Origin: AV69 sp963742315
Lineage (GTDB): Bacteria; Verrucomicrobiota; Verrucomicrobiia; Chthoniobacterales; UBA10450
Reading direction: 5' to 3'
Length of the DNA: 64,000 nucleotides
Assembly (NCBI GenBank): GCA_963742315.1
Contig: CAVULE010000001.1
Coordinates: 496,001 to 560,000, forward strand
Shown piece after piece: positions 45,731 through 54,289 of the stretch. Every line of letters begins with the position of its first letter. Within the stretch, counting starts at the first letter, position 1. The notes beneath the pieces are model-generated. The model saw only the letters and a list, made by a program, of their open reading frames with translations, had not been told where the DNA came from and ran no database searches. The translations under genes and the position numbers were made by a program.

Positions 45731-46244
45731 TCGAGAGGAGCGATTTTTCTTGGGACTGAAGAACAGGTTTCTTCAAGCGCTGGCCCGTCATGTGCCGGGA
45801 GCAAGAAGCTGGCGGGTCTGGCTCAATCGCTGGCGAGGCGTAAAGATTGGGCAAGATGTCTGGATTGGCTACGACGCCATTATTGAAACGTCGCGGCCAG
45901 ATTTGGTAACCATTGGAGATCGTGCCGCCATCCAGATCCGCGCGACTATCATCGCACATTTTCGCGAGCAATTGGGCGTCGTGATCGAAGAAGATGCAAC
46001 CGTCGGCCCCGGGGCCATCATCTTACCCAATGTAACAATTGGTCATGGATCAATTGTCACGGCCGGAAGCGTTGTGACCAAGTCAGTCCCCCCGAAAACA
46101 ATGGTGCAGGGCAACCCAGCACACCCCATAGCCATGGTGGAAGTTCCGCTGGCATTAAACGTGTCGGTCAAGGAATTCGCCAAAGGGCTTCGACCGCTTC
46201 CACCTGCATCTTCCCAGAACACGCGAGCCGAAGACGGCAGGTAG
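45717..46244 (+). CDS. Hexapeptide acyltransferase, second triad
   Basis: 175 residues from ATG 45717, which overlaps the KAS III-like gene by 14 bases. Same layout as 31643: basic helix (GLKNRFLQALARHV; RVWLNRWRGV), then left-handed beta-helix repeats VKIGQDVWIGYDAIIE, VTIGDRAAIQIRATIIAHFREQ and TVGPGAIILPNVTIGHGSIVTAGSVVTKSVPPKTMVQGNPAHPIA. The His in IIAHFRE is the probable catalytic base. It would move an acyl group to a sugar. Overlap with the KAS III-like gene argues that the two act one after the other. Confidence 0.88.
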   Translation: MQASDREERFFLGLKNRFLQALARHVPGARSWRVWLNRWRGVKIGQDVWIGYDAIIETSRPDLVTIGDRAAIQIRATIIAHFREQLGVVIEEDATVGPGAIILPNVTIGHGSIVTAGSVVTKSVPPKTMVQGNPAHPIAMVEVPLALNVSVKEFAKGLRPLPPASSQNTRAEDGR

Positions 46245-46364
46245 CGTTTTGCGTGAATAACAGCCACCCACAAAATTCACCTGCGTGGAATCTGTCCTGC
46301 TATTATTGTTCATCAATATATCTTGTAGCGCGTCGATCGCGTTTTACGCCCGATATCCCGGAGA

Positions 46365-47654
46365 ATGGTAAAAATCTGCATTGTTGGGTTAGGTTATGTG
46401 GGGTTGCCACTCGCAATTCAGTTTGCGCGTTCCGGCGCAGAAGTAATCGGCCTGGATGTCGACCGGGCCAAGGTTGATCAGGTCAATCGCGGTCGCAGTT
46501 ACATCAAGCATATTGCGGCGAAGACCATCAGCGAGGTCTTAAAGGCAAAACGACTGTCGGCGTCAACGGACTTCAGCCGGATAAAAAAAGCTGATGCAGT
46601 GATTATTTGCGTGCCGACACCGCTGAGTAAAAATCGTGAACCGGACATCTCGTTTATCATTGAAACGGGACGCAAGATCGCACCGCATTTGCAGAAGGGC
46701 GCATTAGTCGTGCTGGAATCGACTACCTATCCGGGAACGACCGATGAGGATTTGCGGCGCACGATTGAAGAAAATTCGAAACTGAAGGCGGGCGTCGATT
46801 TTCATCTGGCTTTTTCACCAGAGCGGGAAGATCCCGGGAACCCACATAGTGTCGTAGCGACGATTCCCAAGATCGTTGGCGGCTTTACCCCGGCGTGCCT
46901 GACAAAGGCAATGGCGCTCTACTCGATTGCGATCAAGCGGCTCGTGCCGGTCTCATCCTGTCGCGTAGCCGAAGCAGCCAAGCTCTTGGAAAATATTTTT
47001 CGCAGTGTCAACATCGCGTTGGTTAACGAGCTAAAGATGGTTTACGCCGCGATGGGAATTGATATCTGGGAAGTTATTGAAGCCGCCAAAACCAAGCCTT
47101 TCGGCTTTATGCCATTTTATCCCGGGCCCGGACTTGGCGGGCACTGTATCCCGATTGATCCTTTCTATTTAACCTGGAAAGCGCGCGAGTACGGGCATAA
47201 CACGCGATTCATCGAACTGGCGGGCGAGATTAATACCTGGATGCCCGAGTATGTGGTTCGTCGCGTTGCCGACGCGTTGAACGCTCGTAGCAAAGCGGTC
47301 AGAGGCAGTCGCATTTTAATTCTCGGCATTGCCTACAAGCCGAACGTGGATGATGAGCGCGAGTCGCCCAGTTACTTACTGATGAGCTTGCTGGCGGACC
47401 ACGGCGCCGAAGTCGAATACTACGATCCGTACGTGCCGGTGATAAAGCCTACACGTGAACATCCGCGCTGGGCGGGAAAGAAGTCGATTAGGTGGAATCG
47501 GGCGAGCGTCCGGAGTTTCGACCTGGTCTTAATAGCGACGAATCATAGTTCGGTGAACTATTGTGAGCTGGCGGAGTGGACTGACTGCGTCGTCGATACT
47601 CGCAATGCCATGGCTGCGATTACGCCGTCGAAAGCCAGGGTCTGGAAAGCGTGA
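46365..47654 (+). CDS. Nucleotide-sugar 6-dehydrogenase (WbpA/UDP-GlcNAc dehydrogenase-like)
   Basis: 429 residues. N-terminal Rossmann loop VKICIVGLGYVGLPLAIQFA, VPTPLSKNREPD, STTYPGTT and FSPEREDPGN. The catalytic Cys is in GPGLGGHCIPIDPFYLTWKA, and the C-terminal Rossmann part has ILILGIAYKPNVDDERESP. The FYLTWKAREYG form points to UDP-N-acetylglucosamine (WbpA-type) rather than UDP-glucose dehydrogenases, but this is a weak distinction. It oxidises the 6-OH to give a uronic acid donor for EPS. It sits between the second triad and the exosortase, and exosortase loci often carry such a gene. Confidence 0.88.
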   Translation: MVKICIVGLGYVGLPLAIQFARSGAEVIGLDVDRAKVDQVNRGRSYIKHIAAKTISEVLKAKRLSASTDFSRIKKADAVIICVPTPLSKNREPDISFIIETGRKIAPHLQKGALVVLESTTYPGTTDEDLRRTIEENSKLKAGVDFHLAFSPEREDPGNPHSVVATIPKIVGGFTPACLTKAMALYSIAIKRLVPVSSCRVAEAAKLLENIFRSVNIALVNELKMVYAAMGIDIWEVIEAAKTKPFGFMPFYPGPGLGGHCIPIDPFYLTWKAREYGHNTRFIELAGEINTWMPEYVVRRVADALNARSKAVRGSRILILGIAYKPNVDDERESPSYLLMSLLADHGAEVEYYDPYVPVIKPTREHPRWAGKKSIRWNRASVRSFDLVLIATNHSSVNYCELAEWTDCVVDTRNAMAAITPSKARVWKA

Positions 47655-47732
47655 GACCAAGGCGCGCAGAGTTCTATCTATTTGCTACCAGCTGGATGGG
47701 CGACGCATACTCTTTAATTGCAGAGGAGAACT

Positions 47733-48701
47733 TTGAGTTTGCCAAATATCATTAATCACGTCGCCGACAACAGAATCGGGCCTGCAAATAGAGGCGCGGT
47801 GATGACCCGGCGCTTTGCCGGCTGGTGTATCTATTTTGTCATCCTGTGCGGCGCGTTCGCTCTGCCGTTGCGGGAGTTCGGGACGTATGCGCGCCATAGT
47901 GACGTGCATTCTTACGTTCTTCTCATTCCGTTCGTCACCGCGTATCTGATATATATTCGATGGAAACAGCTTTCGCGCGAACTGAGGAGCTCCTGGGGAT
48001 ATGCTTTGCTCTCAGCAGCGGCCGGAACTGGCGCGCTGTTCGCCAGCCTGCACTTTACCGAACTCGGCCAAAACGATTACATGACGCTGGTCGCGCTCTC
48101 ATTTGTTTGTTTTGTAATCGCCGGGATATTTTTATTTCTTGGGAGCAAATGGGCGCGCTCTGCCATGTTTCCGCTCTTTTTCCTCGCTTTCATGATCCCA
48201 TTGCCGGAGGCCGCGGTTGATTTTTTGGAAAACGCCTCGAAGGAAGCTTCAGCCGAGGTTGCGAACTGGTTATTTGTTATCAGCGGCACGCCTGCGCTGC
48301 GTACGGGAACGGTTTTTCAGCTTCCTGGAATTTCTATCATGGTGGCCAAAGAATGCAGTGGGATCAGGTCAAGTCTGGTCTTAGTGATCACCAGCCTCCT
48401 GGCAGCGAATATGTTTTTGCGCACCACCTGGCGACAGGCTCTGTTGGTCGCAGCCGTGATTCCATTGGGTCTCCTGCGTAACGGTTTCCGCATTTTGGTG
48501 ATATCGTTGCTGTGCGTCCACATCGGTCCGCAAATGATCAACAGCCTGATTCACCGGCGGGGCGGGCCTATTTTCTTTGTCGCTTCCCTAATCCCATTAT
48601 TTGTCTTGCTTTGGTGGTTGCGCCAGAAGGAGGTAGCGGCGCAACATCAGCGTGCGCCGGGCCGTCCGAAATCGATTCCTGCTGATGCCCCGATCGCTTG
48701 A
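47733..48701 (+). CDS. Exosortase (VPDSG/PEP-CTERM type)
   Basis: About 322 residues from TTG 47733, which has GAGGAG five to eleven bases upstream; ATG 47802 and TTG 47718 are alternatives. Eight or so membrane segments carry the exosortase active-site set: Cys (AKECSGIRSS, TGC at 48354), Arg (LLRNGFRI, CGT at 48477) and His (SLIHRRGGPIFF, CAC at 48552). The enzyme cuts C-terminal sorting signals in the inner membrane and is thought to transfer the protein to an EPS or lipid anchor. Three proteins with VPD-x-G signals are encoded in this window (15123, 48840 minus strand, 57785). Close to the VPDSG-specific exosortase group (XrtC-like) by substrate type; subfamily not proven. Confidence 0.9.
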   Translation: MSLPNIINHVADNRIGPANRGAVMTRRFAGWCIYFVILCGAFALPLREFGTYARHSDVHSYVLLIPFVTAYLIYIRWKQLSRELRSSWGYALLSAAAGTGALFASLHFTELGQNDYMTLVALSFVCFVIAGIFLFLGSKWARSAMFPLFFLAFMIPLPEAAVDFLENASKEASAEVANWLFVISGTPALRTGTVFQLPGISIMVAKECSGIRSSLVLVITSLLAANMFLRTTWRQALLVAAVIPLGLLRNGFRILVISLLCVHIGPQMINSLIHRRGGPIFFVASLIPLFVLLWWLRQKEVAAQHQRAPGRPKSIPADAPIA

Positions 48702-48792
48702 TTTTGAAACTCTGGTGGCGATCTGATCGCTGAGACACAGGCGGCTACACTGAACCGAGGGGGTGCTGCGACACGCTTGTACAGCAAAGTGG

Positions 48793-48807
48793 CCGTTCAT
48801 CGAACGG
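48793..48807 (+). terminator. Compact hairpin between convergent genes
   Basis: CCGTTC at 48793-48798 pairs with GAACGG at 48802-48807 over the three-base loop ATC. It lies between the exosortase stop (48701, plus strand) and the end of the small sorted protein (48840, minus strand), where a shared terminator would be expected. The T-run is weak on both sides. Confidence 0.4.
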
Positions 48808-48839
48808 TCACGTCGTTGGCTTTCTTGCAGAACTAAGAA

Positions 48840-49016
48840 CTATCGCCTCAGATAGCGTCGGATCAAGGCCAAGCCTGCCAGCGCAACACCAAGGAACATC
48901 ACTGTGGCACCATTATCCGGGACATTTACCGTCGACAACGGCGTATCGGCACTGGCCGACAGGGCGAGCCCCGACGCCAAAGCGGCGACCAATGCCATAC
49001 TTTTTATTGATTTCAT
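48840..49016 (-). CDS. 58-residue exosortase substrate with almost no mature region (VPDNG signal)
   Basis: 58 residues from ATG 49016-49014, read on the minus strand. Residues 1-23 form a signal peptide ending ASA (cut before D24). Residues 24-31 are DTPLSTVN. Residues 32-36 are VPDNG, followed by a hydrophobic helix (ATVMFLGVALAGLALI) and the basic tail RRYLRR. If the signal peptidase and exosortase both act, only about eight to eleven residues remain. An excellent sigma-54 promoter lies at 49053-49068, 37 bases before the start. There is no strong Shine-Dalgarno. It is next to the exosortase gene but points the other way. A longer frame reaches 49217, but only the 58-residue form begins with a signal peptide. 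Confidence 0.75.
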   Translation of the reverse strand: MKSIKSMALVAALASGLALSASADTPLSTVNVPDNGATVMFLGVALAGLALIRRYLRR

Positions 49017-49052
49017 ATAAACTGCGGGTTGAGGGAGTAATAGTCGGAAACG

Positions 49053-49068
49053 AGCAAAAAATGGGCCA
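49053..49068 (-). promoter_or_regulatory. Sigma-54 promoter (-24/-12) for the 58-residue sorted peptide
   Basis: On the minus strand the sequence reads TGGCCCATTTTTTGCT. GG and GC are 12 bases apart, as in the sigma-54 consensus TGGCAC-N5-TTGCT, with one mismatch at the C/A position. The expected start of transcription is about 49042, 26 bases before the ATG. PrsR (52904-54256), a sigma-54 activator, is encoded 4 kb away and is the natural activator. Confidence 0.75.
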
Positions 49069-49951
49069 GCGAGGGTCCATCTACGCGACAGAATTTCGGC
49101 GAAGAAGATAAGTGACTGATTACTAATGGCGTATACAACGCAATAGTCCCGATTTTTCTTGAAATAGTTTTTAGACGCTTTTCTCATAAATACACAAAAT
49201 GTAAAGAGCTTCGACATCTACATCGTTTCAAATCAGCATATAAAGGACAATTGTATCTCGGTATCAAGCACTTATCACGTAGGGCGCCGGCGTCGGAATT
49301 TCTGGTAGGATATCCATCGGCAAATTGAAGCAACTAAGCATGTCATCCCGGGCCCGCATCGTTGAAGGATTGAGGTGCAGAAACTACCCGAATGCGGAGG
49401 CACTACTGCGCCTCTTTTTCAGGAATTGCTACAGAAGTTCGGGGGGCAAGACGGCAGTAAAACTTCACTCCGAAGTCGTGTGTGCTATTAGTTGCCGTCG
49501 CTGACCGACACGGTGGTGAACTGCAAAACTATGTACCACGGGTAGTCATAATGGCCGAACAGCCGGCCGGTCGTAGGCCACGATCTGGAACTTACTTCGC
49601 ACAACTGCGCCTTCAGTCCCTGAAAACTCGCGAGGTGATCGAAACACAACTGGTGCAACAGGCATCGAAGCAAAAGAAACGCTGAATTGGGCATCACCGG
49701 CGAGCCATCGACGCGAACAGAAGTAATCTCAAGAAAGTCGGCGGATAGCGGCGCGTCCGCATGATGCTTCCGGATTCTCTGGCGATCTCGAACTCATTAG
49801 CGCGCGGACGGAAAGGACCTTGCAAGTTCGCTTGCCAGTAGCTCCGCCGTCGGATAGTTAATGGCCTATGAACGGATGGAATTGCTCGATCAGGATCAGT
49901 GCCCCACGACGGCCAGGAACATTTTTTCTCAAGCTGCAAAGCCTGAGTCGG
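49069..49951 (+). other. Long region without a confident gene
   Basis: Nearly 900 bases between the small sorted protein and the Wza-like gene. Short frames at 49482-49685 (plus) and 49488-49697 and 49694-49939 (minus) have no family signature and no clear ribosome binding site. The bases next to 49069-49200 are A/T-rich and may hold activator sites for the sigma-54 promoter. A weak promoter-like match is at 49808-49824. Otherwise I see nothing. Confidence 0.45.
49808..49824 (+). promoter_or_regulatory. Weak sigma-54 promoter candidate upstream of the Wza-like gene
   Basis: CGGAAAGGACCTTGCAA keeps GG (49809-49810) and TTGCA with GC at 49821-49822, exactly 12 bases apart. The -24 box matches poorly beyond GG. 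It lies 130 bases before the Wza-like start. It is listed because the two better sites belong to the same regulatory system. Confidence 0.28.
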
Positions 49952-50542
49952 ATGGCGGGTTTCATCAGCATTTTAACTTTTTTCGGCTTTGCTGGTGCCG
50001 GCTGTCAGACGGATGCAAACAGCACAACATTTTCCGGCCAGGCTGACGTTCCGCAACATGTCATTCTGGCGTCGGGCGACGTCTTGAAACTAACATTCTC
50101 TGCTGCGCCGGAGCTCAATCAGTCGCAAAAAATCCGGGCGGATGGCAAACTAAGCTTACCGCTGGTCGGCGAGGTGGATGCTGCCGGCAAGACGGTTGGG
50201 CAACTACAAGGCGAGTTAATTCAGCTTTATAAATCGCAGCTTAAAACTCCGGAAGTGACCGTGAGTTTAGAAGCGAGCGTAACGACCGTTGTAGTCTCGG
50301 GAGCAGTAAATCACCCGAGCAAGATTGCTTTTGAACGGCCCACCACCGTATTCCAAGCGATCATGGAGGCCGGTGGACCAAGCGAGTTCGGGACACTGAA
50401 ACACGTCCGTCTTGTTCGCACCGTCAATGGGGTCCAAAAGAGCCAGGTGATGAATGTTCATGACACGCTAATCGGCCAGGGGACAAAACCTTTTTATGTC
50501 CGTGACGGTGATGTCATCTACGTTCCACAGACGACGTTCTAA
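49952..50542 (+). CDS. Wza-like polysaccharide export lipoprotein
   Basis: About 196 residues from ATG 49952; the longer ATG 49868 start would put 28 extra residues before the signal. Signal and lipobox: MAGFISILTFFGFAGAGCQTD, with the Cys as lipidation site. The polysaccharide export domain starts at VILASGDVLKLTFSAAPELNQSQKIRADGKLSLPLVGEV. An SLBB-type part follows (VSGAVNHPSKIAFERPTTVFQAIMEAGG; KPFYVRDGDVIYVP). It would form part of the outer-membrane export pore. No Wzc/Wzz co-polymerase is seen next to it, unlike many exosortase loci. Confidence 0.87.
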   Translation: MAGFISILTFFGFAGAGCQTDANSTTFSGQADVPQHVILASGDVLKLTFSAAPELNQSQKIRADGKLSLPLVGEVDAAGKTVGQLQGELIQLYKSQLKTPEVTVSLEASVTTVVVSGAVNHPSKIAFERPTTVFQAIMEAGGPSEFGTLKHVRLVRTVNGVQKSQVMNVHDTLIGQGTKPFYVRDGDVIYVPQTTF

Positions 50543-50804
50543 GCCCCTTCAAAAAGCGTTAGTTCGACTCAGCGGAAAGGCGCGGTCCGGCGTGTCGAGC
50601 ACCGGGTCTAACGCGATGATCGTTGAAAATTGTGCTGCCCGCGCGCCCGAGCTGTTCGAGACGATTCGCATCGTTTTGCGACGTGCCGCTTCCAGAGACT
50701 CGCCTGTGCTCGACCACCGGCACATTTTAAGCTAAAATTGCCACTATACTTTAGTCAAATGCGTTGGAAATGACTTCATTGCGCGATCTGGCAAACCATC
50801 CGCT

Positions 50805-52904
50805 GTGACATCGGAATCGACGTTGGCTTTCATCGCTGCGGCATTGAGCGTCGCTCTCGCGGTGGCGGCAGTGTTGCGGAATCGGCGCAGCGGCGCCGTC
50901 TGGTGGTTTGCCCTCGGCATGATCGGCCTAGCCGCAGACAGCATCTTAACCGGAATTTGTTTGTCCTTAATCAGCCTGGAAAAATTGGCCTTCTGGCAGG
51001 AATGGGCGCTGATTCTGAAGGCGTTTCTGGTCGCGATCTGGCTGGGGTTTGCGGTCACTTATTCGCGAGGCGATGCTGGCGAATCTTTTCGTCGCTCGCG
51101 AACGTTAATTGCAATCGCATGTCTGTTGCCAGTGGCGGCCTTGCTCGGATTTCGAGGTAATCTTATCCAGGTTTTGGTGCGTCCAAATTCAACTGACCTA
51201 TGGATCAGTCTTAGTCCTGCCGGCAAAGTAGTCAATGCAGCTATCCTCGTCGGAACCGTTCTGGTGCTGATGAATCTCGAGCGCACGTTTCGTTCTGCGG
51301 TCGGGACGATGCAATGGCGCATCAAGTTCCTTATCCTCGGTTTGGCCGTTATTTTCGGGGCAAGGATTTATACGCGTAGCCAGGCGTTGGTTTATTCTGG
51401 TCACAACAACTCGCTCACGGAAGTTGAGGCAATCGGCTTGCTTGTCGGCTGTGCGCTTTTAGGCGCGGGTTACTTCCGCAGCGGATTGCGCGAAATCGAT
51501 GTTTATCCTTCCCGCGCGGTCCTGCAGACCTCGATCGCGGTATCGCTGGTCGGGGGTTATCTCTTCGTCATTGGGGTCCTCGCGCAAATCGTCGAGCGCT
51601 ACGGCGGCGCAACGTCTTTCCAGCTTCAGGCTTTCCTGGTTCTGGTCGCCATCGCCCTGCTCGCAGTCCTGTTGCTCTCGGAAAAAATCCGGCTGAGAAT
51701 AAGGCGTTTCGTCAGTCGCCATTTCAGTCGGCCACAATATGATTTTCGTAGGATTTGGACCCAGTTCACTCAATCGACTTCGAGTGCGATTGATGATCCA
51801 GCACTGTGCGCAGCATCAGCCGAGTTGATCTCGGAGACCTTTAACGTTCTCTCTGTTGAGGTTTGGCTTTGCGATGAGGAAAAGAACAAGCTGAGGCTGG
51901 AGGCCTCAACTTCGCGTCCACGCAACGCAATGGGCGACGACGCGATTGAGTTTCCGGCCATCGATCCCGGCGTAGCCAAGATGCGTAAAGCTTTCGACTT
52001 AGAGAAAATCAAGGACGACTGGGGCGAGACGTTACGGCAGATTAGTGAGACGCAATTTAGGGAAGGCGGAAATCGCGTGGGTGTTCCTTTGCTGGCCGGC
52101 GAGCGTTACCTTGGCTTGATTATTCTGGCAGATCGCGTCAACGGCATTCCCTACACGGTGGAAGAGCTCGAGCTGTTGGACTGCATCGGCGATCAGGTCG
52201 CCTCAAGCCTGCTCAACCTGCGCCTCGCCAAAGAAATCATGCTCGGCAAAGAGCTAGAAGCGTTTCAAACCATCTCGGCTTTTTTTGTGCACGATCTCAA
52301 AAACGCGGCGTCCATACTTAAGCTGACGCTGCAGAACTTACCGCTGCATTTCGATGATCCCGATTTTCGTCAGGACACACTTCGTTCGATCGGGGCGACT
52401 ACCAACCGCATCAACCAGATTATTGAGCGATTGGGAGCGCTCGGAAGCAAGCTCGAGCTTCGGCCTTCGCCCATTGATTTAAATCTGGTGGTGGAGCAGG
52501 CGATTGAAAATGTCACTGGAACGCCCGGGATCGAGGTGGACAAGGAATTTGAGCCCTTGCCAAAACTCATCGCCGATAGCGACCAGCTGCGCAGCGTTGT
52601 CACAAACCTCCTCTTGAATGCGCGAGACGCGGTGGGCGAGGGCGGACGGATCGAAGTTAAGACCGGCTCCCAGGATGGCTGGGTTGCGCTTTCCGTCTCC
52701 GATGATGGTTGCGGAATGAGCCCATCCTTCCTGCGCGATTCCTTATTCCGGCCGTTTAAGACGACGAAAAAGAAAGGATTGGGAATCGGGATGTTTCAAA
52801 GTAAGATGATTATCGAAGCGCACCGCGGCAGTATTCGAGTAAAGAGCGACGTGGGGAAGGGGACAACCTTTCAGGTGCTCCTGCCGCTTACCTTTGGCGA
52901 ATAA
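50805..52904 (+). CDS. prsK: Exosortase-system histidine kinase PrsK
   Basis: 699 residues from GTG 50805. Eight or more membrane segments fill the first ~300 residues. A GAF domain lies at about 320-475 (VEVWLCDEEKNKLRL; GVPLLAGERYLGLIIL). The kinase part has the phospho-acceptor His496 in FFVHDLKNAASILKL and an ATPase domain (LLNARDAVGEGG; VSDDGCGMSPSFL; KGLGIGMFQSKMII). This order (membrane array, GAF, HDLKN box) is that of PrsK, the sensor of PEP-CTERM/exosortase systems. The signal is unknown. It overlaps prsR by one base, which confirms the two-component pair. Confidence 0.9.
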   Translation: MTSESTLAFIAAALSVALAVAAVLRNRRSGAVWWFALGMIGLAADSILTGICLSLISLEKLAFWQEWALILKAFLVAIWLGFAVTYSRGDAGESFRRSRTLIAIACLLPVAALLGFRGNLIQVLVRPNSTDLWISLSPAGKVVNAAILVGTVLVLMNLERTFRSAVGTMQWRIKFLILGLAVIFGARIYTRSQALVYSGHNNSLTEVEAIGLLVGCALLGAGYFRSGLREIDVYPSRAVLQTSIAVSLVGGYLFVIGVLAQIVERYGGATSFQLQAFLVLVAIALLAVLLLSEKIRLRIRRFVSRHFSRPQYDFRRIWTQFTQSTSSAIDDPALCAASAELISETFNVLSVEVWLCDEEKNKLRLEASTSRPRNAMGDDAIEFPAIDPGVAKMRKAFDLEKIKDDWGETLRQISETQFREGGNRVGVPLLAGERYLGLIILADRVNGIPYTVEELELLDCIGDQVASSLLNLRLAKEIMLGKELEAFQTISAFFVHDLKNAASILKLTLQNLPLHFDDPDFRQDTLRSIGATTNRINQIIERLGALGSKLELRPSPIDLNLVVEQAIENVTGTPGIEVDKEFEPLPKLIADSDQLRSVVTNLLLNARDAVGEGGRIEVKTGSQDGWVALSVSDDGCGMSPSFLRDSLFRPFKTTKKKGLGIGMFQSKMIIEAHRGSIRVKSDVGKGTTFQVLLPLTFGE

Positions 52905-54256
52905 TGAATCCGGTTCTACTGCTTGTTGACGACGACGAAGCAATTCGCACCCAAATGAAATGGGCGCTTAGCGCTGACTACGAAATTGTCTCCGCGGAGG
53001 ACCGCGCCGGAGCGGTTGAGAACTTCAAAAAGAAAAAGCCGGCAGTTACTTTGCTCGACTTGGGATTACCGCCGCGGCCAGCGGATCCGGACGAAGGTCT
53101 CGCGACGCTGGCAGAACTAAAAGCCGTCGATGAGATGGCGAAGGTTATCGTTATCTCGGGACAGGGAGAAAAGAAGAACGCGCTGGAAGCGGTTGCGGCC
53201 GGCGCCTACGATTTTTTGTGTAAACCGGTAGATCCGGATGAGCTAAAGCTACTGTTGAAGCGTTGCATTTATCTGGCTGACCTGGAGCGAGAGTATCGAA
53301 AGGCGAAGGAAAGTCAGCGTGTAACTGTTTTTGAAGATATGCTGGGAACGAGCCCGCAGATGCAGGGCGTTTTTTCCTTTATTCGCAAGGTCGCAACCAC
53401 AACCGCGCCCGTCCTTTTACTGGGCGAAAGTGGGACGGGCAAAGAAATGGCCGCCTTGGCGATTCACCGGCGTGGTCCGCGCAAGGACGGGCCATTTATC
53501 CCGATTAATTGCAATGCGATCCCTGAGAACCTGCTTGAGAGCGAACTGTTCGGCCATGAGAAAGGTTCGTTCACCGGCGCAACCACGCAGCGAGCAGGAT
53601 TGGTGGAAACAGCGAACGGAGGCACTTTGTTTCTCGATGAAATTGGGGAATTGCCTCCAAGCATCCAGGTAAAGCTTCTCCGCTTTTTGCAAGAGCACCG
53701 CTTTCAACGAGTAGGTGGGCGGCAGGAATTGGCCAGCGATGCCCGCGTCATCGCCGCGACCAACGTCGATCTGAAAGCCGGGATCAACCAGGGATCGTTT
53801 CGCGAAGATCTGTACTTTCGGCTGGCGGTGTTGGTAATTAGTCTGCCGCCTTTGCGGGAGCGTGGGGACGATGCCGTGCTGATAGCGCAGGAGTTTCTGC
53901 AAAAGTACGCCGCTCAAAACGGCAAAAACAACATCGCTTTTGTGCCGGAGGCTTTGCGGGCAATTAATCGCCATCCCTGGCCGGGAAATGTCCGGGAGTT
54001 GCAGAATCGGATCAAGCGTGCGGTCATTATGGCAGATAGCAAACGAATTACCGAGAAAGACCTCGAGCTATCGACCGGACTAGGTTTTTCCTCTTCAACC
54101 ACGTTAAAAGAAGCGCGCGAAAACGTGGAGCGGGAAATGGTCCAGCGTGCGTTGAAACGCAACCTTGGCCGGATTAGTTCGGCGGCGGCGGAGCTGGGAA
54201 TAAGCAGGCCAACTTTATATGAGTTGATGGAAAAGCTCGGGATTTTGCGCGAGTAA
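52904..54256 (+). CDS. prsR: Sigma-54-dependent response regulator PrsR
   Basis: 450 residues. An N-terminal receiver has the phosphorylation Asp52 in TLLDLGLPP and Lys in FLCKPVD. The AAA+ activator domain carries Walker A LLGESGTGKEMAAL, the sigma-54 contact loop GSFTGA (Ser instead of the usual Ala) and Walker B GGTLFLDEIGELP. A Fis-type helix-turn-helix ends the protein (AAAELGISRPTLYELMEKLGI). It activates sigma-54 RNA polymerase after phosphorylation by PrsK. Likely targets are the promoters at 57728 and 49068. Confidence 0.93.
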   Translation: MNPVLLLVDDDEAIRTQMKWALSADYEIVSAEDRAGAVENFKKKKPAVTLLDLGLPPRPADPDEGLATLAELKAVDEMAKVIVISGQGEKKNALEAVAAGAYDFLCKPVDPDELKLLLKRCIYLADLEREYRKAKESQRVTVFEDMLGTSPQMQGVFSFIRKVATTTAPVLLLGESGTGKEMAALAIHRRGPRKDGPFIPINCNAIPENLLESELFGHEKGSFTGATTQRAGLVETANGGTLFLDEIGELPPSIQVKLLRFLQEHRFQRVGGRQELASDARVIAATNVDLKAGINQGSFREDLYFRLAVLVISLPPLRERGDDAVLIAQEFLQKYAAQNGKNNIAFVPEALRAINRHPWPGNVRELQNRIKRAVIMADSKRITEKDLELSTGLGFSSSTTLKEARENVEREMVQRALKRNLGRISSAAAELGISRPTLYELMEKLGILRE

Positions 54257-54289
54257 GTGGTGGGCGATAGTCTCAATAGGTAACAAGAA

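Noticed and set aside
49482..49939. Three short frames between the sorted peptide and the Wza-like gene
   Set aside because: They overlap on opposite strands, lack ribosome binding sites and show no family pattern.
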